Shown here: positions 26,801 to 35,689 of the stretch, in pieces
Layout of the letters: every line of letters begins with the position of its first letter
How positions within the stretch are numbered: position 1 is the stretch's first letter
From: Aquatica leii
Lineage: Eukaryota > Arthropoda > Insecta > Coleoptera > Lampyridae
Direction of reading: 5' to 3'
Assembly (NCBI GenBank): GCA_035610365.1
Contig: CM069437.1
Location: 56,072,093-56,136,092 of the forward strand
DNA: 64,000 bases
The notes under the pieces: model-generated
Told to the model about the DNA's origin: nothing
Databases searched by the model: none
Seen by the model: the letters and a program-made list of their open reading frames with translations, nothing else
Position numbers and translations under genes: made by a program

Positions 26801-27230
26801 ATGACAGTCAATAAAAATAATAATAATAATTACATACAAAAAGGAACAAAAGTAATTGTAAATATCATGCCTCAACCTACTTTTCCATTTAATTTTCGTG
26901 AAAGTGATGTTAAATGCAGTCTGGTTAGATTCCCAATCAACATAAGCTTGTATCCTTACATCGCCCTGTTTATGTGTGAAATTTGTACTGTAATCGAAAC
27001 TTAAAGCAGCACATTCGGTACTGTTGGTTTTATAATACACCATTTGGCAAGCATTCGACAACACAATGTCATCACCCCATATCTGCAATGCAAACGATAA
27101 TGCATGTATTTGCTTACAACGTAATTAAGCATACCTGATATGAACACGACTTATGCTTGCGACCACATAACGACGAGCTATGTACATTTAAAACAATCAA
27201 AAGTAAAATTCCAACGCAGCTCCATTCCAT
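11145..27230 (-). CDS. SEFIR-domain transmembrane receptor (IL-17-receptor-like), five exons
   Basis: I read five minus-strand coding exons: 27135-27230, 26881-27082, 16707-16937, 16227-16655 and 11145-11809. They total 1623 bp, or about 540 residues. Junction phases are 0, 1, 1, 1 and every intron is GT-AG. Order of parts: signal peptide (residues 1-20), ectodomain with about eight N-glycosylation sequons, one membrane helix (SLVIGIVGASVIIFALFY) with a basic GRRKSS stretch in front, then a cytoplasmic SEFIR domain (PPRVLLVYNISINAHYNVVR through about YHSWTFLHI) and an acidic tail. SEFIR domains of IL-17 receptors bind CIKS/Act1-type adaptors by SEFIR-SEFIR contacts, so a cytokine-receptor role is likely. 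Ligand and adaptor are not in the window. Introns 1 and 3 are about 51 bp, while introns 2 and 4 are 9.9 and 4.4 kb and full of transposons. A further small exon inside intron 2 cannot be excluded. Confidence 0.85.
11810..13436. other. Intron 4 of the SEFIR gene, proximal part, nothing recognised
   Basis: Intronic sequence without coding homology or repeat boundaries that I can define. The rest of this intron holds the MITE and the LTR-like repeats listed next. Confidence 0.5.
13438..13850. mobile_element. Fold-back MITE with long terminal inverted repeats
   Basis: It starts GGGTGTCCCA and ends TGGGACACC. The two halves are reverse complements over most of their length (arms about 180-200 bp). 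Matching blocks are TTTTTATTTCAACATAAAG, GAAAAATAGTTTCGATTAAA-type sequence with a mismatch, and CTGGCACAGGGTTCTTTTG-type sequence. There is no coding capacity. It is a non-autonomous DNA element in intron 4 of the SEFIR gene. The superfamily is not assigned. Confidence 0.8.
14215..15130 (+). repeat. LTR-like repeat, copy A
   Basis: Non-coding repeat sharing ordered blocks with 15290-15975, 56225-57190 and partly 36690-37020. The blocks are a TCTGGATACCCACACA-type box, AAAAGTTAGGCCGAC, TACGACGTGTTG, GTGATAAAATAAATATATA (a poly(A)-signal region), TTCTTTTTCAGCTGTGG, TTTTGGCGCCTTTTTAG and GACTCTATCTCCGGAAAA. Length and signals suit a solo LTR. The TGGCGCC box could be a remnant primer-binding site. 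Old and diverged. Confidence 0.5.
15290..15975 (+). repeat. LTR-like repeat, copy B
   Basis: Same family and orientation as copy A and directly downstream of it. It has the TACGACGTGTTGCCCAACCG block, the AATAAA region, TTTAGCGCCTTTTTAAA and a TTAGCACACCGAAACCTATG end. The pair may be two solo insertions or the two ends of one element whose interior was lost. Confidence 0.5.
16227..16655 (-). CDS. SEFIR receptor exon 4: membrane-proximal ectodomain and membrane helix
   Basis: A TTTCAG acceptor opens an exon encoding ETVVHVQSLEVFTYLDVTDT. The rest of the exon carries NIT, NIS and NVS sequons and a CQENMC cysteine pair. Then comes the membrane segment SLVIGIVGASVIIFALFY and a short cytoplasmic WNRQKNAK. 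The donor GTAAGA is strong (phase 1). Confidence 0.85.
16707..16937 (-). CDS. SEFIR receptor exon 3: ectodomain
   Basis: It follows a TTTTTAG acceptor and encodes NLKMRFTKIGLENYINTCRA through YIFKIPHFRNL. It contains two cysteines, an NAT sequon and many aromatic residues, as in a fibronectin-III-like fold. The fold is inferred, not shown. The donor is GTAAAC at phase 1, and the intron to exon 4 is 51 bp. Confidence 0.8.
17255..17830 (+). mobile_element. LINE reverse transcriptase fragment (Jockey/CR1 group)
   Basis: One frame reads WKSARVTPISKVQSPKEPFD, then ILPLLSKIFEYILHDQV, NQSGFRPNHSCATALLKVT and LTLLDISNAFGSIDH: reverse-transcriptase blocks with the catalytic aspartate of LLDxSxAF. A shifted frame continues with YLTNRTQQVQYGNSSSVLRS and GVPQRKILSPL, where QGSILGPLLF is usual. 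The YADD block is absent. It is a short truncated, frameshifted copy in intron 2 of the SEFIR gene. The clade is a judgement from motif style. Confidence 0.75.
17831..18590. other. No gene seen (intron 2)
   Basis: Unassigned intronic sequence. Two imperfect direct copies of a CCGTCACGC..CTGACCTCA-type block lie near 18050 and 18210. The meaning is unknown. Confidence 0.35.
18860..19080 (+). mobile_element. Pogo-like transposase, N-terminal part
   Basis: Frames here read NLQQALEQVVNGT, then AEERYEVPRTTFSRKFRGLN and SIVKAIETAAEWGYTKF. These are the helix-turn-helix of a pogo-superfamily transposase and the start of its second DNA-binding domain (usually AAEWGYP). The homology stops abruptly near 19075 and resumes in the catalytic domain at 20520, so I treat both as one element split by foreign DNA. 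Confidence 0.65.
19085..20519. other. Unidentified insertion in the pogo-like element
   Basis: AT-rich sequence between the two pogo parts. Near 19710-20150 the plus strand has a protein-like stretch, EAERFLEKRFRYARIIKGTP and later LTFHHPAGPAPSFTFPRKPD, interrupted by stops. I do not recognise it. It could be decayed coding sequence of an unknown mobile element that carried this DNA in, or a replaced part of the pogo element. Confidence 0.4.
20520..22050 (+). mobile_element. Pogo-like transposase, DDE catalytic and C-terminal part
   Basis: The sequence reads PESTSIARAVGFNKPQVDRF, then NADKTGVSTVHRNKK (first catalytic aspartate in the NADKTG motif), GHFVPPLFIVSRKRM, and VLLILDGHGSHKELAVIEYA (second aspartate in LDGHGSH). 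A segment like FNRDIFTELDFLPS follows. The C-terminus has a repeat-rich Ser/Thr/Gln linker, a Lys/Thr-rich tract and the start of a Cys-rich end (ECLIFGETFED). Stops and frame changes interrupt it (for example the TGA after DESDG at 20883), so it is inactive. It lies in intron 2 of the SEFIR gene. Confidence 0.75.
21355..21625 (+). repeat. Coding tandem repeat of about 96-99 bp
   Basis: The block CATCCCAxCTAxCAACTAGC recurs at 21374, 21473 and 21569 (spacings 99 and 96 bp), with surrounding sequence repeating in step. The period is a multiple of three and encodes a TSQLxTSRxQ-type repeat in the C-terminal linker of the pogo-like transposase. Confidence 0.75.
22035..22110. repeat. GTATCTAGATAC-type cluster, left
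   Basis: Clustered copies of TATCTAGATAC, GTATCTGTATC and variants, very like subterminal repeats of hAT elements. A matching cluster lies at 26250-26345 on the other side of the LINE, so the LINE may have landed inside a small hAT-like element. Confidence 0.45.
22124..22408. repeat. Cluster of CGAAAGT palindromes
   Basis: CGAAAGTACGTACTTTCG (22124-22141) is a perfect 18-bp palindrome. It overlaps a hairpin with arms ACTTTCGTCCCT (22135-22146) and AGGGACGAAAGT (22153-22164). A further hairpin has arms AGGGCCGAAA (22382-22391) and TTTCGGCCCT (22399-22408), and a CGTACTTTCGACC box lies between. It is probably a small fold-back element of unknown family. Confidence 0.55.
22450..23040. other. 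No gene seen (intron 2)
   Basis: Unassigned sequence up to the presumed 5' end of the LINE. Confidence 0.35.
23041..26215 (+). mobile_element. Nearly full-length LINE (endonuclease plus reverse transcriptase)
   Basis: 23041-23249 looks like a 5' leader. From 23250 an APE-type endonuclease begins (MSIGTWNVQGIST, then MDIVGLTETKK), with later YTWTQPTRQLKSIIDYIVV and GSDHHLLVS. Near 23560 the frame shifts, and a deletion near 23750 has removed the expected GDFN catalytic block. An in-frame TAG at 24291 follows SEPW. The reverse transcriptase then runs 628 codons (24303-26189): FVDLHKAYDTI, GLRQGCTLAPTLF, then LFANDQVIVAS, where FADD is expected, so a catalytic aspartate is Asn. The C-terminal GHLERMEETRWPQKIW and RRKRGRPTRTW fit the family often labelled craniofacial-development-protein-2-like in arthropods. 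It is inactive but fairly young. The clade is not firmly assigned (RTE-like or a relative). Confidence 0.88.
26250..26345. repeat. GTATCTAGATAC-type cluster, right
   Basis: It contains GTATCTTGATACC, GTATCTAGATACC, AAGTATTTGTATC and AAGATACAAGATAC, the counterpart of the cluster at 22035-22110. AAGTATTTGTATC is typical of hAT subterminal regions. Confidence 0.45.
26390..26790. other. No gene seen (intron 2, 5' end)
   Basis: Intronic sequence immediately downstream of exon 2 in gene orientation. Nothing recognised. Confidence 0.4.
26881..27082 (-). CDS. SEFIR receptor exon 2: ectodomain
   Basis: After a TTGCAG acceptor the exon encodes IWGDDIVLSNACQMVYYKTN and continues to TFTKIKWK. It carries NST, NFT, NQT and NIT glycosylation sequons and two cysteines. 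The donor is GTAGGT at phase 1, which joins in frame to exon 3. Intron 1 (27083-27134) is only 52 bp. Confidence 0.8.
27135..27230 (-). CDS. SEFIR receptor exon 1: start codon and signal peptide
   Basis: The ATG at 27228-27230 opens MEWSCVGILLLIVLNVHSSS followed by LCGRKHKSCSYQ. A hydrophobic core of about ten residues and small residues before LCG fit a cleavable signal peptide. The exon ends CAG before GTATG. It is too short to stand out as an open frame on its own. Confidence 0.8.
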
Positions 27231-28720
27231 TATTAGTTAAAAGCTAAGACATTGTTTAGATAAAAGTAGTTATTGTCGATGATCACTCTGTGCATTGCGA
27301 GATATGTCTTGTGTATTAATTTTCTTAACCTATTAAAGAAGTTTCTTACATCCTTATTGAGCTTCAATGTTAAAATTGTGATGAATTAGTACATTGCGCT
27401 AATAAACAAGAAAAGCGTCACTCCCACATTACAATCAACCTTCCACCATTTTTTCTCACTGACTCTTTCAGTTTCAGATGCATCCTTTACTCCCTACCCT
27501 ATATATTATTGAAATGGTGGGGTAGGGATGAAAGAAGACGTTTGCGTAAAGCCACGAATTAACCCCTAGAATGAGATTACTCGTAATTTCATTTCCAAAA
27601 GTCTTTATTTAATTATTTTATTCTTTAATAAACGATTATAAATTACAAACTTATTATAAAATTAAACTAAAAGGAATTTTAATAACAGCCAAATAATTAA
27701 AAAAAATAACATATGGCGTAATATAAACAATGATAAATTTGATAAATAAAACCTATAATGTATTCTACAACTTGAGACGTTGGAAGAAACTTTTCAGTTA
27801 CGAGAGCTGCAAATGCTTATACAGAATATTTTTTATTCGGGTTCTCCAATTTTTAGTTTTCACCCTTTTACAGTGAGTTCCCAGAAACAATTTAAGACAT
27901 TTTCCTTTCTTAAAGTTATATTAAAATGCACCCCATAAAAAGTCATACGTTCTCAAAGTAGAACTTAAATTGTAAAAAAATATCAAAAATTATTTTATTG
28001 ATTTTTATAGTTGTTTAATGTTGTTATACGACGCATATACGTATCTAGCCCTATTCTTTTGAGGACATGATAGTACGTACTCCTTATTTGCCATTAATTA
28101 AACCATAATATTCCTTATATACAAAAGTAGAAGGTTTTTGAAATATTTAATCGTTTATTATTTCTTACAAACGTAGACACAACTGGTATAATGTGTAAAA
28201 TAATTTAGAACGAGTCAATTTTAAAAAAATATTTTTAAATGTTATCAAAAATTCTGATAAGAAAAACTAGACTTTTTGTAATAAACTGCATTCAACTTGC
28301 TCTTTTATGTCAATTTATATTCAAAATTTGTTATGGCATTAAGCGTGCCAGTGAATTTAGGTACAAACTTCTATGCTTTATAACCTTTCGAATAAGGTAT
28401 GTGTTAGGGTACACATAATTTTTAAATAACAATTTTTAACAGTTAATTATACTTAGTATTTTATTATTCATTAGTCTACAGGGATACGTTTTACATTCTA
28501 AAGTTTTACATCGCTAACGAAAATTTTGCCGCGATCGCGCTCGTTACCTCACGTCAACATGCCCTATTGTTGGCATGTTAAAAAGTTTCAACGTTGCCAC
28601 AGTGCTCCCTCTTCAAAGACAGCGCTCAGAAGATGAGAAAAATAACGAACCAATTGTTTGATCCATGCTGAATTGTTGGTTCAGCAGGTTTCACAGGTGA
28701 CTGAAGAATATGTTGTGTTG
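27231..28720. other. 5' flank of the SEFIR gene, no gene seen
   Basis: The sequence just upstream of the start codon (27231-27600) should hold the 5' UTR and promoter on the minus strand, but I see no TATA or initiator that I can defend. The rest is AT-rich. A short inverted repeat (ACATGCC..GGCATGT) lies near 28557-28580. Confidence 0.35.
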
Positions 28721-28724
28721 TTAT

Positions 28725-28840
28725 CTCTTTCTCATGTAAAAGAAACGCTGGTTTCATTCTATCAATTGAGACAGTTTGGTATGTGCTACAAGAATTCACA
28801 ATTTTTAAGTACTTTTCTTCTCGGCTAAGCTAAAGCTTAG
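28725..28840 (-). mobile_element. Gypsy pol C-terminal fragment (fossil)
   Basis: About 105 bp nearly repeats 32895-33000, which is the end of a Gypsy pol gene (complement of the KYFKIVNSCGRYQTVSINRM region). It is a small remnant of a second copy of the same Gypsy family. Confidence 0.7.
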
Positions 28841-29059
28841 GTAACTGATTTTCTAAATTGTGAGCAACTGCGATTCCTGGTATTAAGACCAGGCAAATTT
28901 ATTAATTTCTTAATTATTATACATATTTTGATTTTCTATAGTGTAAATTCCTCTACACGGAAAGCTTTAGAACCCTACCTCCACGTGGTTGAAGGTGGGC
29001 AACGAAGCTCAGGTTATAAATTCTATACGGCAATAATATCCTGTTGCACTACTAAAGGG

Positions 29060-32000
29060 TTACGTCGACACTAGTTATTCGCCGTAATTCTAAGAAGTCG
29101 CGCTGTCGCGCGCACCTTCTCCCGCCCCCTTGGCCTTTGCCATAGAGGTTGAGTCTGCCAGTGTCAAGCGTCGTCGCGAAGCCGAGTCCGACAACGAATC
29201 CGATGACTCTCAACTATCCACACTCGAAGAATCGTTTGAAGCAGAGGTCTTAACAATGTCTAAGCTGATTTCTGCCTCCAAAGAATTCGTTGCTAGACGA
29301 ACTAAATTAATGGATTTACTGTCCCACACCCAAACTATCTTCCGTAGATCCACTCTCGCCAAAAGAATGTCGCAGCAACATTAAGATATTTCTGACGCTC
29401 TTAGGGGCGTACAAACTGCCTTAAAGTCGGTGACTGACAAGTTGTCATCACCAGCCACTCAACAGGTCACAACTGGTTTTGTTTCTTACACTTAAGTAGC
29501 TCGGTCTAGCAGAGTAGCAGACATAGTGAAGGTACCTTCCGGTAAATCCGTCGCGCCAGTCCCAAGATCAGCAGTTGTGATAGTTCTCAAACCCGAGTCT
29601 AACATGAAGACATCTGATGAGACCAAAACAATTCTCATGACAGTCCTTAATCCTACCACGTTCGGTCTAAGACTAGACCGAGTGACGAAAATGGGACGAA
29701 ACTCCGTTCGCTTGGAATCCGAAAAGAACGACCTTTCCAAGATCCCAGCGGATACCTTCGACAAAGCCGGCCTTGTCATCAGACTGCAAAGCAAAATCCT
29801 TCCTAGGATCTCTATCACGGACGTTCCTACCAACCTCTCCCTCGAGCAGGTAAAAGAAGCGATCCTTGAGCAAAACTTTGATGTCTTCACTAATGAAATA
29901 ACGCAACAGGCCAGAAAACACCTGACGGTGTTCTTCAAATTCGCGCTCAGAGATAGATCCAATTGCAATTGGATAATTGAACTAACTGCGGAGGTAAGAA
30001 AGTATCTCATGGCCAGTCATCGTGTTTACGTTGCATAGAACTCACGCAGAGTTAATGACCATGTACGCATCATAAGGTGCTATAAATGCCAAAAGTTCGG
30101 TCACCAATCAGATGAATGTAAAAGCGAAATTTAATGCGGTATTTGTGTTGAAAAGCACGAAACTAAAGATTGCCCAAACACCGCACGAGACCCTGCATGT
30201 GCAAACTGTGTCAGAAATAGCTATATTAAGGCGAGGTTTTAAAACACAAGGCGTCTTCCAATAACTGCTCGGCTTACCTATAGAGGCTTGACGTCAAGAT
30301 TGCTAACACCAATTATGGACAGTGAGGACGCTCTTCTGACTCTTAGGATTGCACAAGTAAATCTTCAGCGTTCTCGTGCTGCAACTTTAGAAGTAATGGG
30401 CTTCTCCTCCGACAACGACATTGACACCAAGCGATGATGTTTGCATTCATCTACAACATCTAAACAGAGTTTTGAACGAATTGAGAGGCGCTCCAATTAT
30501 TATAGCAGGTGATTTTAATTCTAAATCGCCGCTTTGGGACTCCTTGCTTACTGACGAACGAGACAGAAGCGTAGAGAACCTCGTGGGTGAAAGTGATACT
30601 TATGTGTTGTAAATGAGCCTAACCAACCTTTCACCTTTGCTAGTCATCAAAGTTCTTCAAACATTGATGTCACTCTAGCATCACAAGTTTTGGCAAAGAA
30701 AATTTCTAACTGGGAAATAATCTGTGAGGTGATTGAAAGTGACCACCGACTTATAAGTTTTGATTTAACGGTCGAAAGTTCTCGACCGCTTCGGATCATA
30801 GATGTAAAACACATAGATCTTGTCAAGCTGAACAAAGAGGTCAGCACTCTTCTTCCTACTTATCTTCCACGTGGAGCTAAGTGCCATGATTCTAATTCTA
30901 TAGACGTCTCTATTGATAAGCTGACCTGGCTGATCCTCGAGTCTAGCCAAAACAGCTTAAACCGAGTTCGCTCGAATTCTAGACCTGGTGTACCGTGGTG
31001 AGGTCCAAAGCTAAATAGATTAAAGTGAGTCGTACGTTGCTTAAGAAAGCAAGCACAAAAAACCCCAGCAGCGCTAAAAACTGAATGGCTAAATTCGTAT
31101 AAGGCCGCGTTTTACCGGTACAAACTGGCAGTAAAGAATGCAAAATTTAACTCATGGCAAAGGTTTGTTGAGAAAAGTTTGGCAGCGAGTCCGTGGGAAT
31201 TAGTTTATAGAATTTCCTCACAAAAGTTCCTGGCTATCCAGCCATGCTCTAACTTTTGTTACGGTGACAGATTACACTCTCACAGAGCAAGACACAATTA
31301 AGTCAATTGTTAGTTTTTTTTTCCCAGGCGACGATCCGACGAACGATGAACTTGACCAAGCCCGAATTAGATCCCGATCTTTTGCAAATATTGAATCCCG
31401 ACTAGACTGGGTGGTTACAAAAGAGGACATAGCGTCGGTGGCTAGCAGAATATCCAAGAATACAGCTCCCGGACCGGATGTAGTACACTGTAACGTTCTA
31501 AGAACAGTCGTACAAGATTCCCTCTCTTCTATGTTCATTGACTTATTTAATTCTTGCGTTCAATGCGGGTATTTTCCAAACAGAACTAGGTAAACTTTTT
31601 GAACGTGTATTGTTAAAGAAATTACATGACAGTATCCCTCTACAACGACTATTTCATTCTAGTCAATACGGCTTTGTTCCTGGCAAATCGACGACAAACG
31701 CCATTCGTAAATTAATGACAAAAGTACAGACGAACGTCCTCATGTATAGACTCTGCATTTTTATAGACATTTCCGGAGCGTGCAATAACGTATGGTGACC
31801 ATCAATAATTGAAGCTCTTGTCGTTAAAGTACCTGCAGATGCAGTCATTCCGTAGTTATTTATCGAGTCGCTCGGTTACTTTTTACACGAACCTTTCTGG
31901 CTGTTCTAATACAAAACGACTGACAAAAGGTTGCTCCCAAGACTCGGTTTTTGGGCCGACCTTGTGGAACGTTGTTGTTGGTTCCTTACTTGAACGAAAC

Positions 32001-32560
32001 TTACCTGATAACTGCGACATTTTCGTCTACGCGGATGATATTACCATCACAGTATCCGCAGACAATAGACGCGACCTAGAGGCAGTGTCTGGACACTCTG
32101 ACTCGCTGGGCTGCTAATAACAAATTGACAGTCTCAGCTGACAAGACTAAGTACATGGGTTTTGGCTACCCGTTGTCAAAAGATCCCACAGTTCAACTAA
32201 ACGATATTCCAGTTCGAAGGGTTTTCGAATTCAAATATTTCGGACTTTCGTTTGATCACAAACTGAGCTTTGTCAAACAGTGCTTCTATGTGGTTAACAA
32301 GTGTAAGAGTGTCTTGCACTTGTCTAATCGTATTGACCGCAGATTTTCCTTCTTTTTCGGCCGTCAAGCGTCAGTGTTTCAGATGACGACTGATGCCTGT
32401 CGTGTGGTGTTCCTGATACTACGTCACATAGGATTCTCGCTTGTCGGGAGTTTGATGATGACCGGAGTACCTTAAGAACCAGAGTGAACCCGTTTCCCGA
32501 TTCCCTCGTGTATATCCCTAGACTAGTGTCTGACGTTACCGAACTCATTGTATTTGCTAG
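29060..32560 (+). mobile_element. LINE with ORF1 gag-like and ORF2 endonuclease/RT (R1/I group)
   Basis: ORF1 runs from about 29130 to 30230. It has a charged N-terminus, a conserved core (SVKVPSGKSVAPVPRS-like then VVIVLKPESN) and CCHC zinc knuckles (RCYKCQKFGHQSDEC, then GICVEKHETKDCP). ORF2 starts near 30330 with LRIAQVNLQRSRAAT and contains IIIAGDFNSKSPLWDS and SDHRLISFDL endonuclease motifs. Its RT blocks are NTAPGPDVV, FHSSQYGFVPGKSTTNAI, IFIDISGACNNVW, LTKGCSQDSVFGPTLW and VYADDITIT. ORF1 has a stop near 29494, and ORF2 is split by several stops and frameshifts and an internal deletion, so it is dead. 3' sequence continues towards 32780 without a clear end. Confidence 0.85.
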
Positions 32561-32789
32561 AATATTTTAGAGTATTTTATTTTGATTATTTTTAGTTTTA
32601 CTAACATTTTCAGTTTCTTTTTAGCCGTAGCTGACTTGATTAACTGTACTGTCATACTGTCCATTACAATAACGTTTCCTTCTCTCGCCTGCTTGGTTTC
32701 TAACCTAAAAAGCGAGGATAAGCCGAAAGGTAGGTGCTTAGCGGAACTTTGTGCTCTTTTACCTGTAACATAACCCATCCAACTCGTCT

Positions 32790-34235
32790 AAACAGACGAT
32801 ACTTCATCTCGAAATTTATATCCTAAATCGTTCAATCTTCTATGTGGCGAACTGGAACTAAGCGATTTCTGGTGGTTGGTGGGTCCATTTCTCCCTCCTC
32901 CATGTAAAAGAAACGCTAGTTTCATTCTATTAATTGAGACAGTTTGGTATCTGCCACAAGAATTCACAATTTTGAAGTACTTTTCTTCTCGACTTAAGAC
33001 TTTAAACGGACCATCATACGTTAGTGTCCTTTGCATACCATCGGTTTGTACAAAAACATCGGAACAAACTTTTAATTGTGGGTGCACAAAGATGCTATTG
33101 CTATTACGATGGAGAATTTGCACTGGTTTTAATAAGCGCATTTGGTCTTTCAATTTTGTTAATAAAGCAGGCGTACTTGAAGATTCTAGCTCACACGAAT
33201 TTAGTAAGTCAGCTAGAAGTCTAATTGGTAAACCATACGATAGTTCCGCTGCTATGGTATTAAACTCTGGTACCACATACGACCAAAGTCTCATTAAACT
33301 CCAAAGAAGTTTTCCTACCCAGTCATCGGTTAGTTGAGCCTTTAACGCAGTGCCATATCTCTATCTTCTCATTCGCTTGAGGGTGGTAAACTATGATTCT
33401 TTTGTGACAAATACCAAGTTGATTTGTTAACGCTTTAATTAACTGGTACTCGAATTGCTGATCTCTGTCTGTTGTTATTATTGATGGTATTCCAAAGTGA
33501 GCGATCCAAGTTGACAGTAAAATTTTTGCTACTGTTTCTGCCGAGGTGTCTCTGATTGATGTGGCTTCGGGCTATCTTAAGAATCTATCTATTACCGTTA
33601 ACAAGTGCAGTTTTCTAATGATGGCAAAGGTCCAACTAAACCTACGTTGATCTCCGAAAATTGTTTTATCGTACGTCCTAATTTTACTGTGAGTGTGCAA
33701 CGTTATTTTAACCCGTTGACAAAAGATACAAGATTTGGCCTATTGAGTTACATCTTTTTTAAGAGAAGACCACACATATCTTTTGCGCATCAGATCTACT
33801 GAGCCTTTGGTACCTGGGTGTGCCAGGTTATGCAGTGACTGAAAGACAAGTTGTCGTAATTATTTTGGAACATACGGTCTGAGATTTCTTGTAGATGTGT
33901 CGCAAAATCAATTTTTGGTTATCTTCCAAGTTTATGGTTTAGAGTTGCAAAGAAGTAAGTGAGTTTTTTAATGTCCGTAGTTCAAGATGTCTAGGTTGTA
34001 AATTAGCCATTTGGTAAAGTGATATGCCAGAGGATACTTTTAGTGCATAAATACGTGAAAGAGCTTTGGCTATTATGATTTCTTTGCCAATCACCTGCCG
34101 TATCGATATTGTAAATTGCTTAATAACATCAAGTTGTCCGAGTTGCTGTGGTGAAGCTTTTTTGGGTCGTTGTTAAAAGGCTTGTGGTCCGTGTATACTA
34201 GATGGTTTAGCACACCGAGACTTGTGACTCGCCTG
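32790..34235 (-). mobile_element. Gypsy LTR-retrotransposon fossil (RNase H to integrase end)
   Basis: On the minus strand, 34140-34230 encodes HLVYTDHKPFNNDPKK (RNase H). 33340-33560 gives integrase-core sequence (GIPSIITTDRDQQFEYQLIK and later KRIIVYHPQAN). 32788-33294 gives the pol C-terminus (YDGPFKVLSREEKYFKIV). It is an old copy, interrupted and 5'-truncated, with several breaks. It shares its C-terminal end with the fragment at 28.7 kb, so at least two copies of the family were here. Confidence 0.8.
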
Positions 34236-34310
34236 CCGAATCATACTGAGCTAGTTGCCTGCATTTAATTTACAAGGTAATTCTCGTAACACGTGGATTG
34301 TCTTCTGCCG
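34205..34310 (+). repeat. LTR-like repeat end, shared with 36.9 kb
   Basis: The block TTAGCACACCGAGACTTG followed by GCCTGCCGAAT and GAGCTA is also present at 36933-37015 and, more diverged, near 15915. It marks one end of the LTR-like family. Confidence 0.45.
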
Positions 34311-34740
34311 CAGAATGTAAGTTATGAAGATTAGTGATACCTTCTCTACTAAGCTTTGACTCGTCGGTTCACAAAATTCTTAGTAAAAAAGTGGCATATT
34401 TAATATTTATATTTAATATAAATTTGCGAAACTCAAGTGTTCGTGCAAGATCCTCCCCCTCTAGTCCTTGAACACGTGTCTAGTGAAATGGACGTAAACC
34501 TTCTCGGCAAAGAACAGACCAAACCTTCAACTGTGTGACACCTAGATTGGTGGCTACTTTTCTGATACTGATGGTTGGGTAACATGTATTGAAAGCCACA
34601 CGTTTGATAATCATAGTGAACCGCATTTTAAAAGTTTTAACTGATATGAAACTAAAATTGTATTGGTTAACTTTTATTTCCAAAGAAAATTACTTTAAAT
34701 ATATAAATCGACATGTCTTAAAGGAATGCTTGAAATGTAT
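34311..34740. other. No gene seen
   Basis: Unassigned AT-rich sequence between repeats. Confidence 0.35.
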
Positions 34741-34741
34741 T

Positions 34742-34873
34742 AAAATTATTATTATGTCTACCAATAATATAAATGTATTTTAATTCTTTAAATATATTTA
34801 AATTAACAAGTTTCAAGTTTATAATTTAATTTAAATACATTTATGTTATTGGTAGACAAAATAATAATTTGAA
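34742..34873. repeat. Hairpin, arms about 42 bp
   Basis: The left arm (about 34742-34783, containing ATGTCTACCAATAATATAA) is the near-perfect reverse complement of the right arm (about 34829-34873, containing TATGTTATTGGTAGACA). The loop is about 45 bp and AT-rich. It is probably the remnant of a small fold-back element. Confidence 0.7.
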
Positions 34874-35298
34874 TAATTTATTACAATGAGTCCAATTAAC
34901 AGTTTGAGATGTAATTTAAATTTGTCGTATTTTCTATATATCATAATTTCATTTACGCTTATACACAACACTAAGCGTCGTAAATTTAACTGTAATAATT
35001 AACCAATTTATACTTAAATTTGAAGATTATTCAAAATGAAAGTGGCTTTGTGCAGATATTTCTTTGTTTGTAGAAAAAAGCTATTTAAACTTCTTTGCCA
35101 TCTTATTTTTGTCATTTGTATACTTTTGACATGTTTTGGAATCAATCTTCGTGAATCTATTAAATCATTATTCCTGCAAGTTGTCAATTGACCATATTCA
35201 GGCGTTTTTTTGGACTTCAGGTTTAACGTTTTTCGGTTGGTCAAGCTGTTACATTTTAAATTACCCTGAAAAAATAAGAAGTCTTATTAGTTGCCGAG
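34874..35298. other. No gene seen
   Basis: AT-rich sequence without recognised homology. Confidence 0.35.
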
Positions 35299-35464
35299 AC
35301 GAAGCATTTAATTGATCTGTCAAATCGAGTTTAATATAGCGTCGTTTTGGCGTTATTGGCCAAATATGGACAAAAAAATTTGGTTGTTATCATAAGTTTA
35401 CGGTTACTACCAAAGTTACTACTAACTCGATTTGACAGATCACTGGAATTCATTATGCTTCATG
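35299..35464. repeat. Inverted repeat, arms about 30 bp
   Basis: GATCTGTCAAATCGAGTT (near 35317) pairs with AACTCGATTTGACAGATC (near 35427). GAAGCATTTAATT pairs with the AATTCATTATGCTTC end with a small offset. The loop is about 100 bp. It resembles the ends of a short DNA element, but no target duplication was established. Confidence 0.6.
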
Positions 35465-35689
35465 AACCAGAAAGATCGTTGTCAACAACCAATAGAGGTT
35501 CTTATTTTTTGAGGGCAATTTCAAATTTATCAGTTTTACTAGCCCAAAAATGTTAAACCTAAAGTAAAAAAAAACACGCCAGGATATAATTGTTAATCTC
35601 CGACTTCAATTTTAAGTTACAACATCTTTTCGATTGGAATATTTGTCTATTGATGTGATTAGAATGTAATGTAAAAAGTGTGTGGTTGT

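Noticed and set aside
29492-30010. Open minus-strand frame of 172 codons
   Set aside because: Antisense shadow of the LINE ORF1, which has recognisable zinc knuckles on the plus strand.
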